DNA of 33,575 nucleotides, taken from contig JAPKDW010000018.1 of NCBI GenBank assembly GCA_028822375.1, positions 1 through 33,575 of the forward strand, written 5' to 3'. Under the pieces are notes generated by a model that was given only the letters and a program-made list of their open reading frames with translations, was not told the DNA's origin and did no database searches. The position numbers and the translations under genes are program-made. Positions 1 through 8,294 of the stretch are shown here, in pieces. Positions within the stretch are counted from its first letter, which is position 1. Every line of letters starts with the position of its first letter. Source of the stretch: Opitutaceae bacterium. Its GTDB lineage: Bacteria > Verrucomicrobiota > Verrucomicrobiia > Opitutales > Opitutaceae.

Positions 1-971
1 GTCCCTACGCCGTGAATGTTGGAGAGGATTTCGAAATTAGTTTTACTGTGACTGGAGCGCCTGTTCAACCGGCTCGTTGGATTATACAGGGAAAGGTTGC
101 CCCCGGTTTGGCCATGGAGAGCAATACTAATAATGTACTCGTGGGTAGCGAGATATTGGGCTCGATCATTTTCGTTAGAGGCCAACCTACAGCCGCAGGT
201 ATCTATGTTTTCAGCGCACAGGCATTTAATGCCGGTGGAGATACGGATAATAACGAGTACGAAGTCCAAGTCAACGTTTCAGCTCCTGCCCCCGAGTTTG
301 TATGGGAACCTCGATCCATGAGCGTGCCGACCGGAGGGCGAGCTCAGTTTTTCTTCGAAGCGGAGGAAGGTGTAGATACGGTTCAGTGGCTGAAGAACGG
401 CAATACTCTGACAGGGCAATCAGGTCCGACATTGATATTGGCCGATACAACCGGCTCCGATGCCGGGGTGTATTCAGTTTCGATTAAGAAAGATGGAGCC
501 GAGCGAATTTCGGCTGGGGCGACGTTGACGATCGACGACGCTGCTGCTGCCGCGACCGTGGAGCTCCGAAATCAGGGTTTCGTCGAACCGGGAAGCGATG
601 TTTTGGTTTCAAGTTTAGTGGTTGAGGGTCCGTCGGCTGCAACGATTCTCTTGCGCGGTTTGGGTCCTGATCTGGAGGGAGCGAATGCTCCGGGGGTTTT
701 GGGAAATCCGCGTTTGGAATTGTCGCGAACGCTATTCGAGGGCGATGTCGAAGTAGGCGCTCAGGCGCTTTTGTCGAACGATGATTGGGAAGTGGATCCA
801 AATGCGGTGGAACTAGCCGCCGTTTTGGCTGCCAACGGAAAATCACTTGAGTCCGGGTCGAAAGACGCGGCGATATTGGTGACGCTTCCTGAAGGCGTTT
901 ACAGGATCAAGCTCTCGGGAGACGGTGAATGGACCGGCGCCGGTTTGGCGGAAATGATCGTGATCGAGTAG
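1..971 (+). CDS. Ig-like domain surface protein, C-terminal part (5' end outside window)
   Basis: The reading frame is open from the first complete codon (base 3) with no convincing start; the GTG at 12 lies inside continuous coding sequence, so the gene begins upstream of the window. The visible part has a cadherin/Ig-like beta domain (about the first 90 residues), then an immunoglobulin-like domain with the familiar pattern of a buried Trp (VQWLKNG) and a D-x-G-x-Y motif (GSDAGVYSVSI). It ends in a roughly 130-residue domain with 'LLRGLGPDL' and a closing 'GVYRIKLSGDGEWTGAGLAEMIVIE'-like beta strand pattern. I recognise that last domain as one repeated at the C-termini of many verrucomicrobial secreted proteins; its role is not established but surface display or sorting is likely. 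The protein is probably extracellular and adhesive or structural. No transmembrane segment is visible in this part. The ligand or function cannot be told from this fragment. Confidence 0.7.
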   Translation, partial: PYAVNVGEDFEISFTVTGAPVQPARWIIQGKVAPGLAMESNTNNVLVGSEILGSIIFVRGQPTAAGIYVFSAQAFNAGGDTDNNEYEVQVNVSAPAPEFVWEPRSMSVPTGGRAQFFFEAEEGVDTVQWLKNGNTLTGQSGPTLILADTTGSDAGVYSVSIKKDGAERISAGATLTIDDAAAAATVELRNQGFVEPGSDVLVSSLVVEGPSAATILLRGLGPDLEGANAPGVLGNPRLELSRTLFEGDVEVGAQALLSNDDWEVDPNAVELAAVLAANGKSLESGSKDAAILVTLPEGVYRIKLSGDGEWTGAGLAEMIVIE

Positions 972-994
972 GGGTTTGAGCTTGAGGTTATGGG

Positions 995-2071
995 TTACAG
1001 TCCGCCGAAAAGGTCTTCGAGGGAGCGGGCGATTTTGATTGGAATGGATTTCTTTTCCTTGGCGGATTTGGCGAGAGCATCGAGGAGCTTCATGAGGGCG
1101 AGCCCTTCTTGGCCGCTGTTGAGCGGGTCGCGTTCTTCGCGGATCGCGTCGATGAATTCTTGGGCTTGGGCTACAAATAGATCTCCGGTTGCGATTGGGG
1201 TCGCGTAGGATTCGGTGAGGCTGTCTGGCTGATTGGATTGGGTTTTGGTTGCCGCGATCAAGTCGAGCGAGGCTTTCGTTCCGAAGATGTGTAGGCTGTT
1301 TTGCTCGGGGGCTTCGGTTTCGCCTTTGGGTCCGTCGACGTGACCGAAGGTCATTGCGGATAGGCTTAAGCTTGAGCCGTCTTTGAGGCGGGCGGTTCCG
1401 AAAATCGAATCTTCCGCGGCTTCGGATGGATCGGAAAGCCGTTCTTTGAGAAAAAGGTTGTGGCTCGAAGCCATGGCTTCCATCGGGTCTGGGCACCCCA
1501 TGGCGAACCAAATGCTATCGATAAGATGGATACCGAGATCGAGTAAGGCACCGCCGCCGGTTTCCTTGTTGCCGCGCCAGTTGTCGTCATCGAATGGCCA
1601 CCAGGCTCGATGGCCAGTCGCTTCGCCGCGATAGACGTCGCCCAGGGCGCCAGTGGCGATTAGTTCGCGAGCGATTTGCAGTTCGGGTGCGAAGCGTTGG
1701 TGTCGGGCCCACATGTAGGTTTTTCCGCAAAACCCGGCTGCGGATACGATGCGGGACATTTCGCTTTGGTTGATGCCCGGAGGGCTTTCGCAGAGGACGT
1801 GCAGTCCGGCGTCGAAAGCGGAGCAGGTGGCGCGTTGGTGTCGATAGGTCGGTAGGCAGATTACGACGGCGTCGAGCGTCCCGGATTCCATCATCTCTTC
1901 ATAGGAAATGTAGGCATTGTCGATTCCGAATGTATTGACCATTGCGGTACGGGCTTCTTCGTCGCGGTCGGCCACAGCGGTTAGGCTGACGCCTGCGATT
2001 TCCTTAAACGCGGCTGCATGCCGCCGTCCCCAGTTTGCTCCGGCGATGCCGACTCGAATCGATTCACTCAT
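995..2071 (-). CDS. Gfo/Idh/MocA-family NAD(P)-dependent oxidoreductase
   Basis: A 358-residue cytoplasmic protein of usual family length. The N-terminus carries the Rossmann dinucleotide-binding motif (VGIAGANWGRRH, residues 7-18), followed by strands typical of the family (AVADRDEEAR, DAVVICLPTYRH). The C-terminal half has the GFO_IDH_MocA-like substrate domain, with GGALLDLGIHLIDSI holding the conserved Asp and His. Family members oxidise or reduce sugars, inositols and related compounds. The conserved CEKP motif, whose lysine is usually catalytic, reads CESP here (residues 94-97), so the lysine is replaced by serine. The enzyme may therefore have an altered reaction or have lost redox chemistry. 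It stands alone, convergent with the Ig-like gene and divergent from the FetAB-like pair. The substrate cannot be assigned. Confidence 0.88.
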   Translation of the reverse strand: MSESIRVGIAGANWGRRHAAAFKEIAGVSLTAVADRDEEARTAMVNTFGIDNAYISYEEMMESGTLDAVVICLPTYRHQRATCSAFDAGLHVLCESPPGINQSEMSRIVSAAGFCGKTYMWARHQRFAPELQIARELIATGALGDVYRGEATGHRAWWPFDDDNWRGNKETGGGALLDLGIHLIDSIWFAMGCPDPMEAMASSHNLFLKERLSDPSEAAEDSIFGTARLKDGSSLSLSAMTFGHVDGPKGETEAPEQNSLHIFGTKASLDLIAATKTQSNQPDSLTESYATPIATGDLFVAQAQEFIDAIREERDPLNSGQEGLALMKLLDALAKSAKEKKSIPIKIARSLEDLFGGL

Positions 2072-2202
2072 GACGGACGATTAGATCATGGCGGCAGGGA
2101 ATGGCAACTGTTGGTGGGCGGGCGCTTGAAGGCATTAACAAGTAATTGATTTCGATTTGCTTACAGGTCGATGATGGGCAGTGTGGAACGCGCGGCGAGA
2201 TT

Positions 2203-2817
2203 ATGAGTTTACGAATACGGAATATGCAGTTTTTGGAGTGGTCGGGGATTGAGCTCGAGCTGGAAGCGGGGCAAGCGGTTTCTTTGCTGGGCGAGTCGGG
2301 TTCGGGTAAATCTTTGCTGTTGCGGGCGATTGCGGATTTGATATGCAATGATGGTACCCTCGAGCTAGACGGTCGAGAACGCGCATCATTCTCGCCTCAA
2401 GAATGGCGTCGGGCGGTTGGCTATTTGCCGGCTGAGATCTTTTGGTGGGAGGCGTCGGTTGGAGCTCATTTCGAGCATTTGCCAACGGAGATTGAATTGA
2501 AGCGTTTGCGGTTGTCTTTGGAGTCGCTGGATTGGGCGCCGAGTCGTTTGTAGATTGGCGAGCGTCAGCGGTTAGGGATTCTGAGAATGCTGGATCGGAA
2601 GCCGAGCGTTTTGCTTTTGGACGAGCCGACCGCGAATTTGGATGATGAGATTTCTTCGGTCGTGGAATCGTTGATACTGGAGTATTTGGAATCGAACGAT
2701 GCCGCGGCTCTTTGGGTAACTCATAGCAAAGCGCAGGCTGCTCGTGTCGGTAAGCGAACGTATTTGATGAGGAATAAGGCCCTGGAATTGGCAGGAATGG
2801 AGGAGACTGTTGGATGA
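2203..2817 (+). pseudogene. FetA-like ABC transporter ATP-binding protein, interrupted by in-frame TAG
   Basis: The two halves lie in the same frame and are separated by one TAG codon at 2551-2553. The first half (117 codons including the stop) has Walker A GESGSGKS and the region after it (VGYLPAEIFWW). The second half resumes with GERQRLGILRML, Walker B and D-loop (LLLDEPTANLDDE) and the switch histidine (LWVTHSKAQ). The stop falls exactly in the ABC signature: relatives read L-S-T/G-G-E-R-Q-R, here L-stop-I-G-E-R-Q-R, consistent with TCG to TAG. The start is placed at ATG 2203 (MSLRIRN), because an upstream in-frame ATG at 2146 adds 19 residues without family likeness. The gene overlaps the permease gene by four bases (ATGA), so they form an operon. 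As written no full ATPase is made; restart at ATG 2587 would give only the C-terminal lobe. A sequencing error is a real alternative. Relatives pair with FetB/YbbM permeases in iron export. Confidence 0.8.
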
Positions 2818-3614
2818 ACGCTACAATCGAACTAGATTACTGGGATATAGCGTTTGCGGCCTCGATCGTTCTGGGTCTGGCGGTTCTACTTGCGTACTAT
2901 CGGTTGGGGGTGACGCGTTCGTTGGTGGTCGCTTCGATTCGGCTGGTGATTCAGCTACAGGTTATTGGCTATGTGCTGAAATTTCTGTTTGCGGAAGGGC
3001 GATTGGGTTATGTGGCGATAATGGCGGCGCTGATGTTGTTGGTGGCTTCTCGCGAGATCATGGCTCGGCAGAAATTGCGACTTAAAGGTTGGGCATCGTT
3101 TGGGTTGGGAGCGTCGACCTTGTTTGTTTCGTCATTTGCGGTGGCCCTGTTCGGCTTGCTTGTGGTTGTGAAGCCGGAGCCTTGGTATTTACCTCAGTAT
3201 GCGATTCCGATGCTAGGCATGATTATGAGCAATACGATGAGCGGGGTCAGTCTCAGCATGGATCGGCTGACGTCTGCCTTGAGCGACAATCGCTCGATCA
3301 TCGAGCAGCGACTGGCGTTGGGTCAAAGCGCTCGGGAGTCGATCCAACCTTATCTTCGGGACTGTATTCGGACGGGCATAATGCCGGTGGTTAATTCGAT
3401 GGCGACAGCGGGAATTGTGTCGCTGCCGGGCATGATGACCGGGCAAATTCTTGCTGGAGCGGATCCGACGGAGGCGGTCAAGTATCAGATTATCATCTGG
3501 TTTTTCATTGTTGCAGGAGTGGGTTTTGGAATGGCGATGGCCCTTCGGATGTTGGAGATGCGGTTATTCGATGAACGGCAGCGTTTGCGGTTGGATCGAC
3601 TGGTGGGGGAGTGA
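2814..3614 (+). CDS. FetB/YbbM-like (UPF0014) ABC transporter permease
   Basis: A 266-residue integral membrane protein with about seven hydrophobic segments (first at about residues 12-30, last about 225-245). The family core is visible: AYYRLGVTRSLVVASIRLVIQLQVIGYVL-type N-terminus, PMLGMIMSNTMSG, and the loop containing RTGIMPVVNSMATAGIVSLPGMMTGQILAG, which is highly conserved in the FetB group. E. coli FetB works with FetA and was proposed to export iron and protect against peroxide stress. The start overlaps the end of the ATPase gene by ATGA, so translation is probably coupled. The permease itself is intact although its partner has a stop codon, which suggests a recent mutation, a readthrough event or a base-call error upstream. 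Confidence 0.88.
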   Translation: MNATIELDYWDIAFAASIVLGLAVLLAYYRLGVTRSLVVASIRLVIQLQVIGYVLKFLFAEGRLGYVAIMAALMLLVASREIMARQKLRLKGWASFGLGASTLFVSSFAVALFGLLVVVKPEPWYLPQYAIPMLGMIMSNTMSGVSLSMDRLTSALSDNRSIIEQRLALGQSARESIQPYLRDCIRTGIMPVVNSMATAGIVSLPGMMTGQILAGADPTEAVKYQIIIWFFIVAGVGFGMAMALRMLEMRLFDERQRLRLDRLVGE

Positions 3615-3733
3615 GCTTTTCGTTGGCTCGGGAATTCGAGTTGAAATTTGAATCCAAAGATATCTGGTCAACGAACCATTATTGGACAGGTTCGGTTTCG
3701 TCCGAGCTTGTATACCTGTTCGCATGAACAACA

Positions 3734-4315
3734 ATGAAGACGCTTCGTATAGTTTTGTTTTTACTACTGATCCCAGCTTTGGCTTATTCGAAGCCGAAGA
3801 AGGAGATTCCGTTCATCTATTTGAACCCGAATCAGGTACTTTACATCACCGTAATCGACAATATTTACGATATGGGCGGCGAAAGCGATCGCTACCATTA
3901 TATCGAAGAAACATTGGAGAAAGTCTTAGACGAGACGGAATTTCCGATGGGCTACAAGGTAGGCCGATTCGGCTGGCGCGTGCCGAAGGAACAGCCTGAA
4001 CTGCAGTTGATCTTCCACAAGTGGGGTAATAATGGTATGGGAGAGATAGAAGTCCGCCTAAATGCCTCGTTAAAAGAAACATCTCATGGTCGAAGTCGAA
4101 ATAAGCTAGGATATGTTCACGAAAGGGAGGGGTCTTTCGGCATCTTTTCTAGCAGCCGCGCGATTAAGGTATATAATGATGTACTGAGCAAAGCGTTGAT
4201 TAAGCTCCTCGCTGAGCTTAACGAGCATTTCGAGGTGGATTTCGGCTATGCCGAACCAGACGGGGATACCCAATCGCTTTCCCCGAGCTTGGGAACGCCT
4301 ATCGACGATAAGTAG
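3734..4315 (+). CDS. Putative secreted protein of unknown function
   Basis: A 193-residue protein with a clear Sec signal peptide (MKTLRIVLFLLLIPALAYS, then a charged KPKKE mature start), so it should act in the periplasm or outside. The mature part is a mixed alpha/beta sequence with a YITVIDNIYDMG strand, a helix rich in Glu and Lys (YHYIEETLEKVLDE) and a C-terminal helix ending in LNEHFEVDF. I do not recognise the family. No Shine-Dalgarno sequence is obvious before the ATG. It lies 27 bases upstream of the ECF sigma factor in the same direction, so it may be co-transcribed and linked to the same stress regulon, but that is inference. Confidence 0.65.
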   Translation: MKTLRIVLFLLLIPALAYSKPKKEIPFIYLNPNQVLYITVIDNIYDMGGESDRYHYIEETLEKVLDETEFPMGYKVGRFGWRVPKEQPELQLIFHKWGNNGMGEIEVRLNASLKETSHGRSRNKLGYVHEREGSFGIFSSSRAIKVYNDVLSKALIKLLAELNEHFEVDFGYAEPDGDTQSLSPSLGTPIDDK

Positions 4316-4342
4316 AGCGGCTGGAGTTAAGACGAAAAACCG

Positions 4343-4909
4343 ATGGATGACGCGAGCATTGAAGCTGAATTGATACGCCGGATTGCCTTGGAGCAACGCG
4401 ATGCTTTCGACGAGCTTTATGCCCGGTACTCGAGACCGCTTTTTTCCTATGCCTTCAAATTTCTGAAGGATCGAATGATGGCGGAGGAAGTGTTGCAGGA
4501 TGCGTTCATGAAGATCTGGCGTACATCCCCACGCTACAACCCGGCGCTTTCTCGCCCATTCAGTTGGGCAGTTTTGGTAACGAAACGTTTGTGTATCGAT
4601 CGTTTGCGACGCCTGAAGCCGGAATCGATAGTTGCGGATCCGATGGAGTTGCAATCGAACGAAGCGACGCATTCGAAAGAACGCGATCCAGCCGAAGCGG
4701 TTGCCATTAAGGAAGAAGTCGGGCGTTTGCGTTCGATGCTCGAACGGCTCCCAAAGGCCCAAAAAGACAGTCTATCTCTTGCATTGAGCAAGGGGCTGAC
4801 TCAACAGGAAATTTCAGATAAACTTAATATGCCTCTTGGCACCGTGAAAACCTCGATGAGACGAGGCATGCAACGGCTTAGGCAACTAATGTCCCATTGT
4901 TATGAGTAA
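4343..4909 (+). CDS. ECF-type RNA polymerase sigma factor
   Basis: A 188-residue protein of normal length for the group. Region 2 spans about residues 18-90 (DELYARYSRPLFSYAFKFL, then AEEVLQDAFMKIWR, the core-binding and -10 recognition helices). Region 4 is at about 130-185 (LPKAQKDSLSLALSKGLTQQEISDKL followed by MPLGTVKTSMRRG), the -35 recognition helix-turn-helix. The stop codon overlaps the start of the next gene by eight bases, and that gene encodes a membrane anti-sigma factor, the standard paired arrangement. The sigma factor should be held inactive at the membrane until a signal releases it. Its targets cannot be seen here; the upstream secreted protein gene is one candidate. Confidence 0.93.
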   Translation: MDDASIEAELIRRIALEQRDAFDELYARYSRPLFSYAFKFLKDRMMAEEVLQDAFMKIWRTSPRYNPALSRPFSWAVLVTKRLCIDRLRRLKPESIVADPMELQSNEATHSKERDPAEAVAIKEEVGRLRSMLERLPKAQKDSLSLALSKGLTQQEISDKLNMPLGTVKTSMRRGMQRLRQLMSHCYE

Positions 4910-5780
4910 TAACGAAGAATTACACGAAACTGCGCTGCAATACGCGCTCGGTACGCTACCGGAGTCCGAAACCGAAACATTCGAATCGCACTTGGAATCA
5001 GATCGCGACTTGCAGGATCTTGTTCACGAGTGGCAGCGTGTGAACGAAGAAGATGCCCGCGATAACGAGCAGCAAGAACCGTCGTTTCGGATCTACTCGA
5101 CTGTCATGGCAGAGCTTGAAGGCGAATCGGCGACGGATTCAGCGGAAATCGAGGCGACAGAATCGAAATCTAATCTAATCCCATTTCTTTCTTGGGGCGG
5201 TTGGGCCGCTGCAGCGGGATTGGCTATTTTTCTTGGTCTTACGATTGGAAGTCCAACAAGTTCGACTAGCGCGGTGACAGCTAATCTTCCTCACTCCGGC
5301 AGCGATATCATCCTCGATGATCTCGGAAACCCGGAATTGGCGACGACGATTCCCTTTGGCCAGGAACAGGATGAGTTCCAGGATCGATTGCTGGAATTAA
5401 CCGGATTGGCGGAGTCGTATTGGTTTTCTCGCGAAGGATTGCCGCCCGAAGACGGGGAAGGTTTGGACGCGGAAGCGTTTTCCGGAGGATTTTCGATCTA
5501 CGATCGAAAGATTAAAATAGGGGTAATCGGTATCGAAAACATTCCTGAAGGGCGATTGGGTACCTATTATAATGTTTGGGCTCGAGTTTCGGAAGATAGC
5601 GATCCGGTTTGGGCGGGTATGCTGAAGTCTGACGATGCGGGTAGTCGCTTGGCGTTTTTCGATTTGTCGTCAAATGCGACGATTATGGATCGGGATGAGG
5701 CGGTCTCGTTTTTCGTGACGGAAGAAAGCGAGAAGCATCCTGAACGGCCAGAGGGTCGCGTTGTATTGAGCGGAATTTGA
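4902..5780 (+). CDS. Membrane-anchored anti-sigma factor (RskA-like)
   Basis: A 292-residue protein starting inside the end of the sigma factor gene (8-base overlap), so translation is coupled. The N-terminal cytoplasmic part has the anti-sigma fold signature ALGTLPESETETFESHLESD at residues 14-33, without the HxxxCxxC zinc ligands of ZAS proteins. A single transmembrane segment follows (WGGWAAAAGLAIFLGLTIG, about residues 99-117). The remaining roughly 170 residues face the periplasm and end in a beta-rich domain (YYNVWARVSEDSDPVWAG, SFFVTEESEKHPERPEGRVVLSG) similar to RskA C-terminal domains, which sense stress and control regulated proteolysis. It binds the adjacent ECF sigma factor. Confidence 0.87.
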   Translation: MSNNEELHETALQYALGTLPESETETFESHLESDRDLQDLVHEWQRVNEEDARDNEQQEPSFRIYSTVMAELEGESATDSAEIEATESKSNLIPFLSWGGWAAAAGLAIFLGLTIGSPTSSTSAVTANLPHSGSDIILDDLGNPELATTIPFGQEQDEFQDRLLELTGLAESYWFSREGLPPEDGEGLDAEAFSGGFSIYDRKIKIGVIGIENIPEGRLGTYYNVWARVSEDSDPVWAGMLKSDDAGSRLAFFDLSSNATIMDRDEAVSFFVTEESEKHPERPEGRVVLSGI

Positions 5781-5936
5781 GGGGTTTTGCTTTCAAGGGT
5801 TTGGGGCGTGGCGTTACCGCTAATTGTTTTTGTTCTACCTCTGAAGCTTTTTTTAGAGATTTTGAAGTTGCGGCGGCTTTCGCGATTTTTATGCTGAGTC
5901 GAGAAATTCACAATTCCTTCTCGAACCAAGAACGCT

Positions 5937-7226
5937 ATGAAACGACTTCTCTCTCTCTTCTCTGGACTCGCCTTTGTTCTGCCGTCGATTGCGATGGCGG
6001 CTGACGAAGCGACAATCGATTCGGGCGATACTGCCTGGATGATCGTGGCTTCCGCTTTGGTTCTTTTTATGACCTTGCCCGGGTTAGCTCTGTTCTACGG
6101 AGGACTCGTGCGGTCGAAAAACGTGCTTTCGATTCTAATGCAGTGTTTCGCCATTTGCGCCGTGATGAGTCTTTTATGGGTGATTTATGGTTACAGCGTG
6201 GCAGCTCAAGAAGGTGGACGTTTTTGGGGTGGCTTCGAAATGGCCTTCCTCAAGCATCTAACGGTCGACACCGTTAACGGAACGATCCCGGAAAGCGTTT
6301 TCATAATGTTTCAAATGACCTTCGCGATTATTACCCCGGCTCTGATCGTGGGCGCGTTCGCGGAGCGTATCAAGTTCGGCGCGGTGATGCTTTTTTCGAT
6401 TATTTGGTTCAGCTTTTCCTATCTGCCCATCTGGCACATGGCTTGGGGCGGCGGACTTTTCGCCGAATGGAACGTGATCGATTTCGCAGGCGGAACGGTT
6501 GTTCATATCAATGCAGCGGTTGCCGGTTTGGTCGGTTGCTTGATGGTTGGGAAGCGCCGCGGCGCATTTAGCGAGCCGATCAAACCGCATAATTTACCGC
6601 TAACGGTTGTTGGCGCGGCGATGCTTTGGGTCGGTTGGTTCGGATTTAATGCAGGCAGCCAATTGGCTGCTGATGGTACAGCGGGCATGGCTATGCTGGT
6701 GACTCAAATTGCTTCGGCATCAGCAGCGGTTACGTGGATGCTGATCGAGTGGGCGAAGCATGGCAAAGCGAGTGTTTTGGGTATAGCAACTGGCGCAGTC
6801 GCTGGTTTGGTCGCTATAACGCCGGCCTCGGGGAATTCGGGTCCAATGGGTGCAATATTGATCGGCGTAGCATCAGGCCTCTGTTGTTATCTGGTTGCTG
6901 TCAACCTGAAGCATAAGCTAAAAATCGACGATAGCTTGGACGTGTTTGGCGTTCATGGCATCGGCGGTATCGTAGGCGCTTTGTTGACGGGCGTTGTAGC
7001 GGCCAAGGGAATGGGCGGCTCAGGACTGTCAGTCGATGGCGGTATGGGCGAGCAGGTTTTCGCTCAATTCAAGAGCATCGTGGTCACGATCGTTTGGAGC
7101 GGAACGGTTTCGTATATCGCGTTTAAGCTGATCGGCTATCTTATGAACGGTATCCGTGTAGAGACGGACGACGAGCTTCGCGGTCTCGATCTCAGCTCGC
7201 ACGACGAGCAAGGCTACGATATGTAA
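5937..7226 (+). CDS. amtB: Ammonium transporter, Amt family
   Basis: A 429-residue membrane protein with an N-terminal signal peptide (MKRLLSLFSGLAFVLPSIAM) as in E. coli AmtB, then eleven predicted membrane segments. Hallmarks are LALFYGGLVRSKN near residue 51, FAGGTVVHINAAVAGLVG with the first pore histidine at 190, and FGVHGIGGIVGALLTG with the second pore histidine at 340. The C-terminal tail (DDELRGLDLSSHDEQGYDM) is the usual regulatory tail. It conducts ammonium/ammonia across the inner membrane. No glnK/PII gene lies beside it, which is unusual since amtB is commonly paired with glnK. I found no convincing sigma-54 promoter in the roughly 155 bases upstream. Confidence 0.96.
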   Translation: MKRLLSLFSGLAFVLPSIAMAADEATIDSGDTAWMIVASALVLFMTLPGLALFYGGLVRSKNVLSILMQCFAICAVMSLLWVIYGYSVAAQEGGRFWGGFEMAFLKHLTVDTVNGTIPESVFIMFQMTFAIITPALIVGAFAERIKFGAVMLFSIIWFSFSYLPIWHMAWGGGLFAEWNVIDFAGGTVVHINAAVAGLVGCLMVGKRRGAFSEPIKPHNLPLTVVGAAMLWVGWFGFNAGSQLAADGTAGMAMLVTQIASASAAVTWMLIEWAKHGKASVLGIATGAVAGLVAITPASGNSGPMGAILIGVASGLCCYLVAVNLKHKLKIDDSLDVFGVHGIGGIVGALLTGVVAAKGMGGSGLSVDGGMGEQVFAQFKSIVVTIVWSGTVSYIAFKLIGYLMNGIRVETDDELRGLDLSSHDEQGYDM

Positions 7227-7256
7227 TTCGCTTTTTGGCGATTATGGAATTTTCAA

Positions 7257-7293
7257 GGACCAGAGAGCTTCAGCTTTCTGGTTCTTTTGCTTT
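7257..7293 (+). terminator. Rho-independent terminator after amtB
   Basis: A 12-bp stem (7257-7268 pairing with 7273-7284, two G-U pairs) with a TTCA loop is followed by TTTTGCTTT. It lies 30 bases after the amtB stop codon. It separates amtB from the TatT-like gene, and supports starting that gene at 7344 rather than at the upstream in-frame ATG at 7287 inside the tail. Confidence 0.8.
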
Positions 7294-7343
7294 CGAGCTG
7301 CGATGTTGCATTCTCAAACCAGAGGCGTAGCCTGTTGGCGAAA

Positions 7344-8255
7344 ATGAAAAAAACACTTTTTTCGAGCGTTTCTTTAGGATTAGCAGTCCTTTTCACGAGC
7401 GGTTGCTCGATCAAGAAAATAGCGATGAACCAATTGGGCGACGCGCTTTCTGGCGGGGGGACCGTGTTTTCATCAGACGAGGACCCGGAGCTCGTTAAGG
7501 ACGCCCTGCCATTTAGCTTGAAGCTCATGGAAAGCGTGCTTGCAGAAACTCCTGAGCATCGCGGGCTGCTTTTGTCGCTGGCGAGCGGTTTTACCCAGTA
7601 CGGGTATGGGTTCGTGCAGCTGGACGCGGATGAGATCGAGAATGATGATTATGAGAAGGCCCAGGATTTGAGGGATCGGGCAACCCGTCTTTATTTAAGA
7701 GCGAAACGTTATGGAATGCGGGCATTGGAAGTTAAGCATCCTGGTTTTGAAGCTCGATTGGTAAGCGATCGCGAGGCTGCTTTGAAGGAGCTAAAGGAAA
7801 GCGAGATACCCTATCTTTATTGGACTGGTTTGTCTTGGGCCGCGGCGATCTCTCTTTCGCTGGACGACCCGGAGAAATTGGGAAACCTGACCATCGCAGA
7901 GAGCATATTGGAGCGGGCCCTGGAGCTTAATTCTGATTGGGACTTCGGGACTTTGCGTGGTTTTTTCGTCACCTACGAAATGAACCGGATTGGGGGAACA
8001 GGGGATCCGATTAAAAAAGCGACCGAGCACTTTATTGAGGCTCAGCGGTTGTCGGGTGGGCTTATGGCTTCGAATTACGTAGCCTATGCGGAATCGGTAG
8101 CGACCGAGAAGCAGGATAAGAAGTTGTTCGTTTCGCTTTTGAATCAAGCTTTAGCCATCGATTTGGACACTCGTCCTGACTGGCGGCTTTCCAATAAGAT
8201 CTATCAACGTCGCGCCAAGTGGTTGCTGACTCGCTTGGATTGGTATTTCTTTTAG
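7344..8255 (+). CDS. TatT-like lipoprotein associated with TRAP transporter
   Basis: A 303-residue protein beginning MKKTLFSSVSLGLAVLFTSGC, a lipoprotein signal peptide with lipobox TSGC. An upstream in-frame ATG at 7287 falls in the amtB terminator tail and would bury the signal, so ATG 7344 is chosen. The mature part is helical and resembles the TRAP-T associated TatT family (TPR-like repeats): the early motif LPFSLKLMESVLAETPEHRGLLLSLA, then GYGFVQLDADEIE, YWTGLSWAAAISL and a C-terminal ALAIDLDTRPDWRLSN-KIYQRRAKWLL. TatT (T. pallidum Tp0956) is a trimeric periplasmic lipoprotein that binds the DctP-type solute-binding protein. The dctP and dctQM genes follow directly, which fits this role. 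Confidence 0.85.
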   Translation: MKKTLFSSVSLGLAVLFTSGCSIKKIAMNQLGDALSGGGTVFSSDEDPELVKDALPFSLKLMESVLAETPEHRGLLLSLASGFTQYGYGFVQLDADEIENDDYEKAQDLRDRATRLYLRAKRYGMRALEVKHPGFEARLVSDREAALKELKESEIPYLYWTGLSWAAAISLSLDDPEKLGNLTIAESILERALELNSDWDFGTLRGFFVTYEMNRIGGTGDPIKKATEHFIEAQRLSGGLMASNYVAYAESVATEKQDKKLFVSLLNQALAIDLDTRPDWRLSNKIYQRRAKWLLTRLDWYFF

Positions 8256-8294
8256 AACTGGTAAATGAGTCGGAAATTTCTCCGCTGCCTAATT

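Noticed and set aside
484-1511. Two long minus-strand ORFs (484-846 and 843-1511)
   Set aside because: Arg/Pro/His-rich shadows of the Ig-like and oxidoreductase genes; no family motif.
2551-2553. TAG as pyrrolysine codon
   Set aside because: The position corresponds to serine in the ABC signature, no pyl genes are in view, and a point mutation or base-call error explains it more simply.
4106-4762. 218-residue minus-strand ORF
   Set aside because: Antisense to the secreted protein and sigma factor genes, which have clear motifs; composition is typical of a shadow.
5781-5936. Sigma-54 promoter or PII-linked control before amtB
   Set aside because: No TGGCAC-N5-TTGCA-like pair could be found, only a weak partial match.
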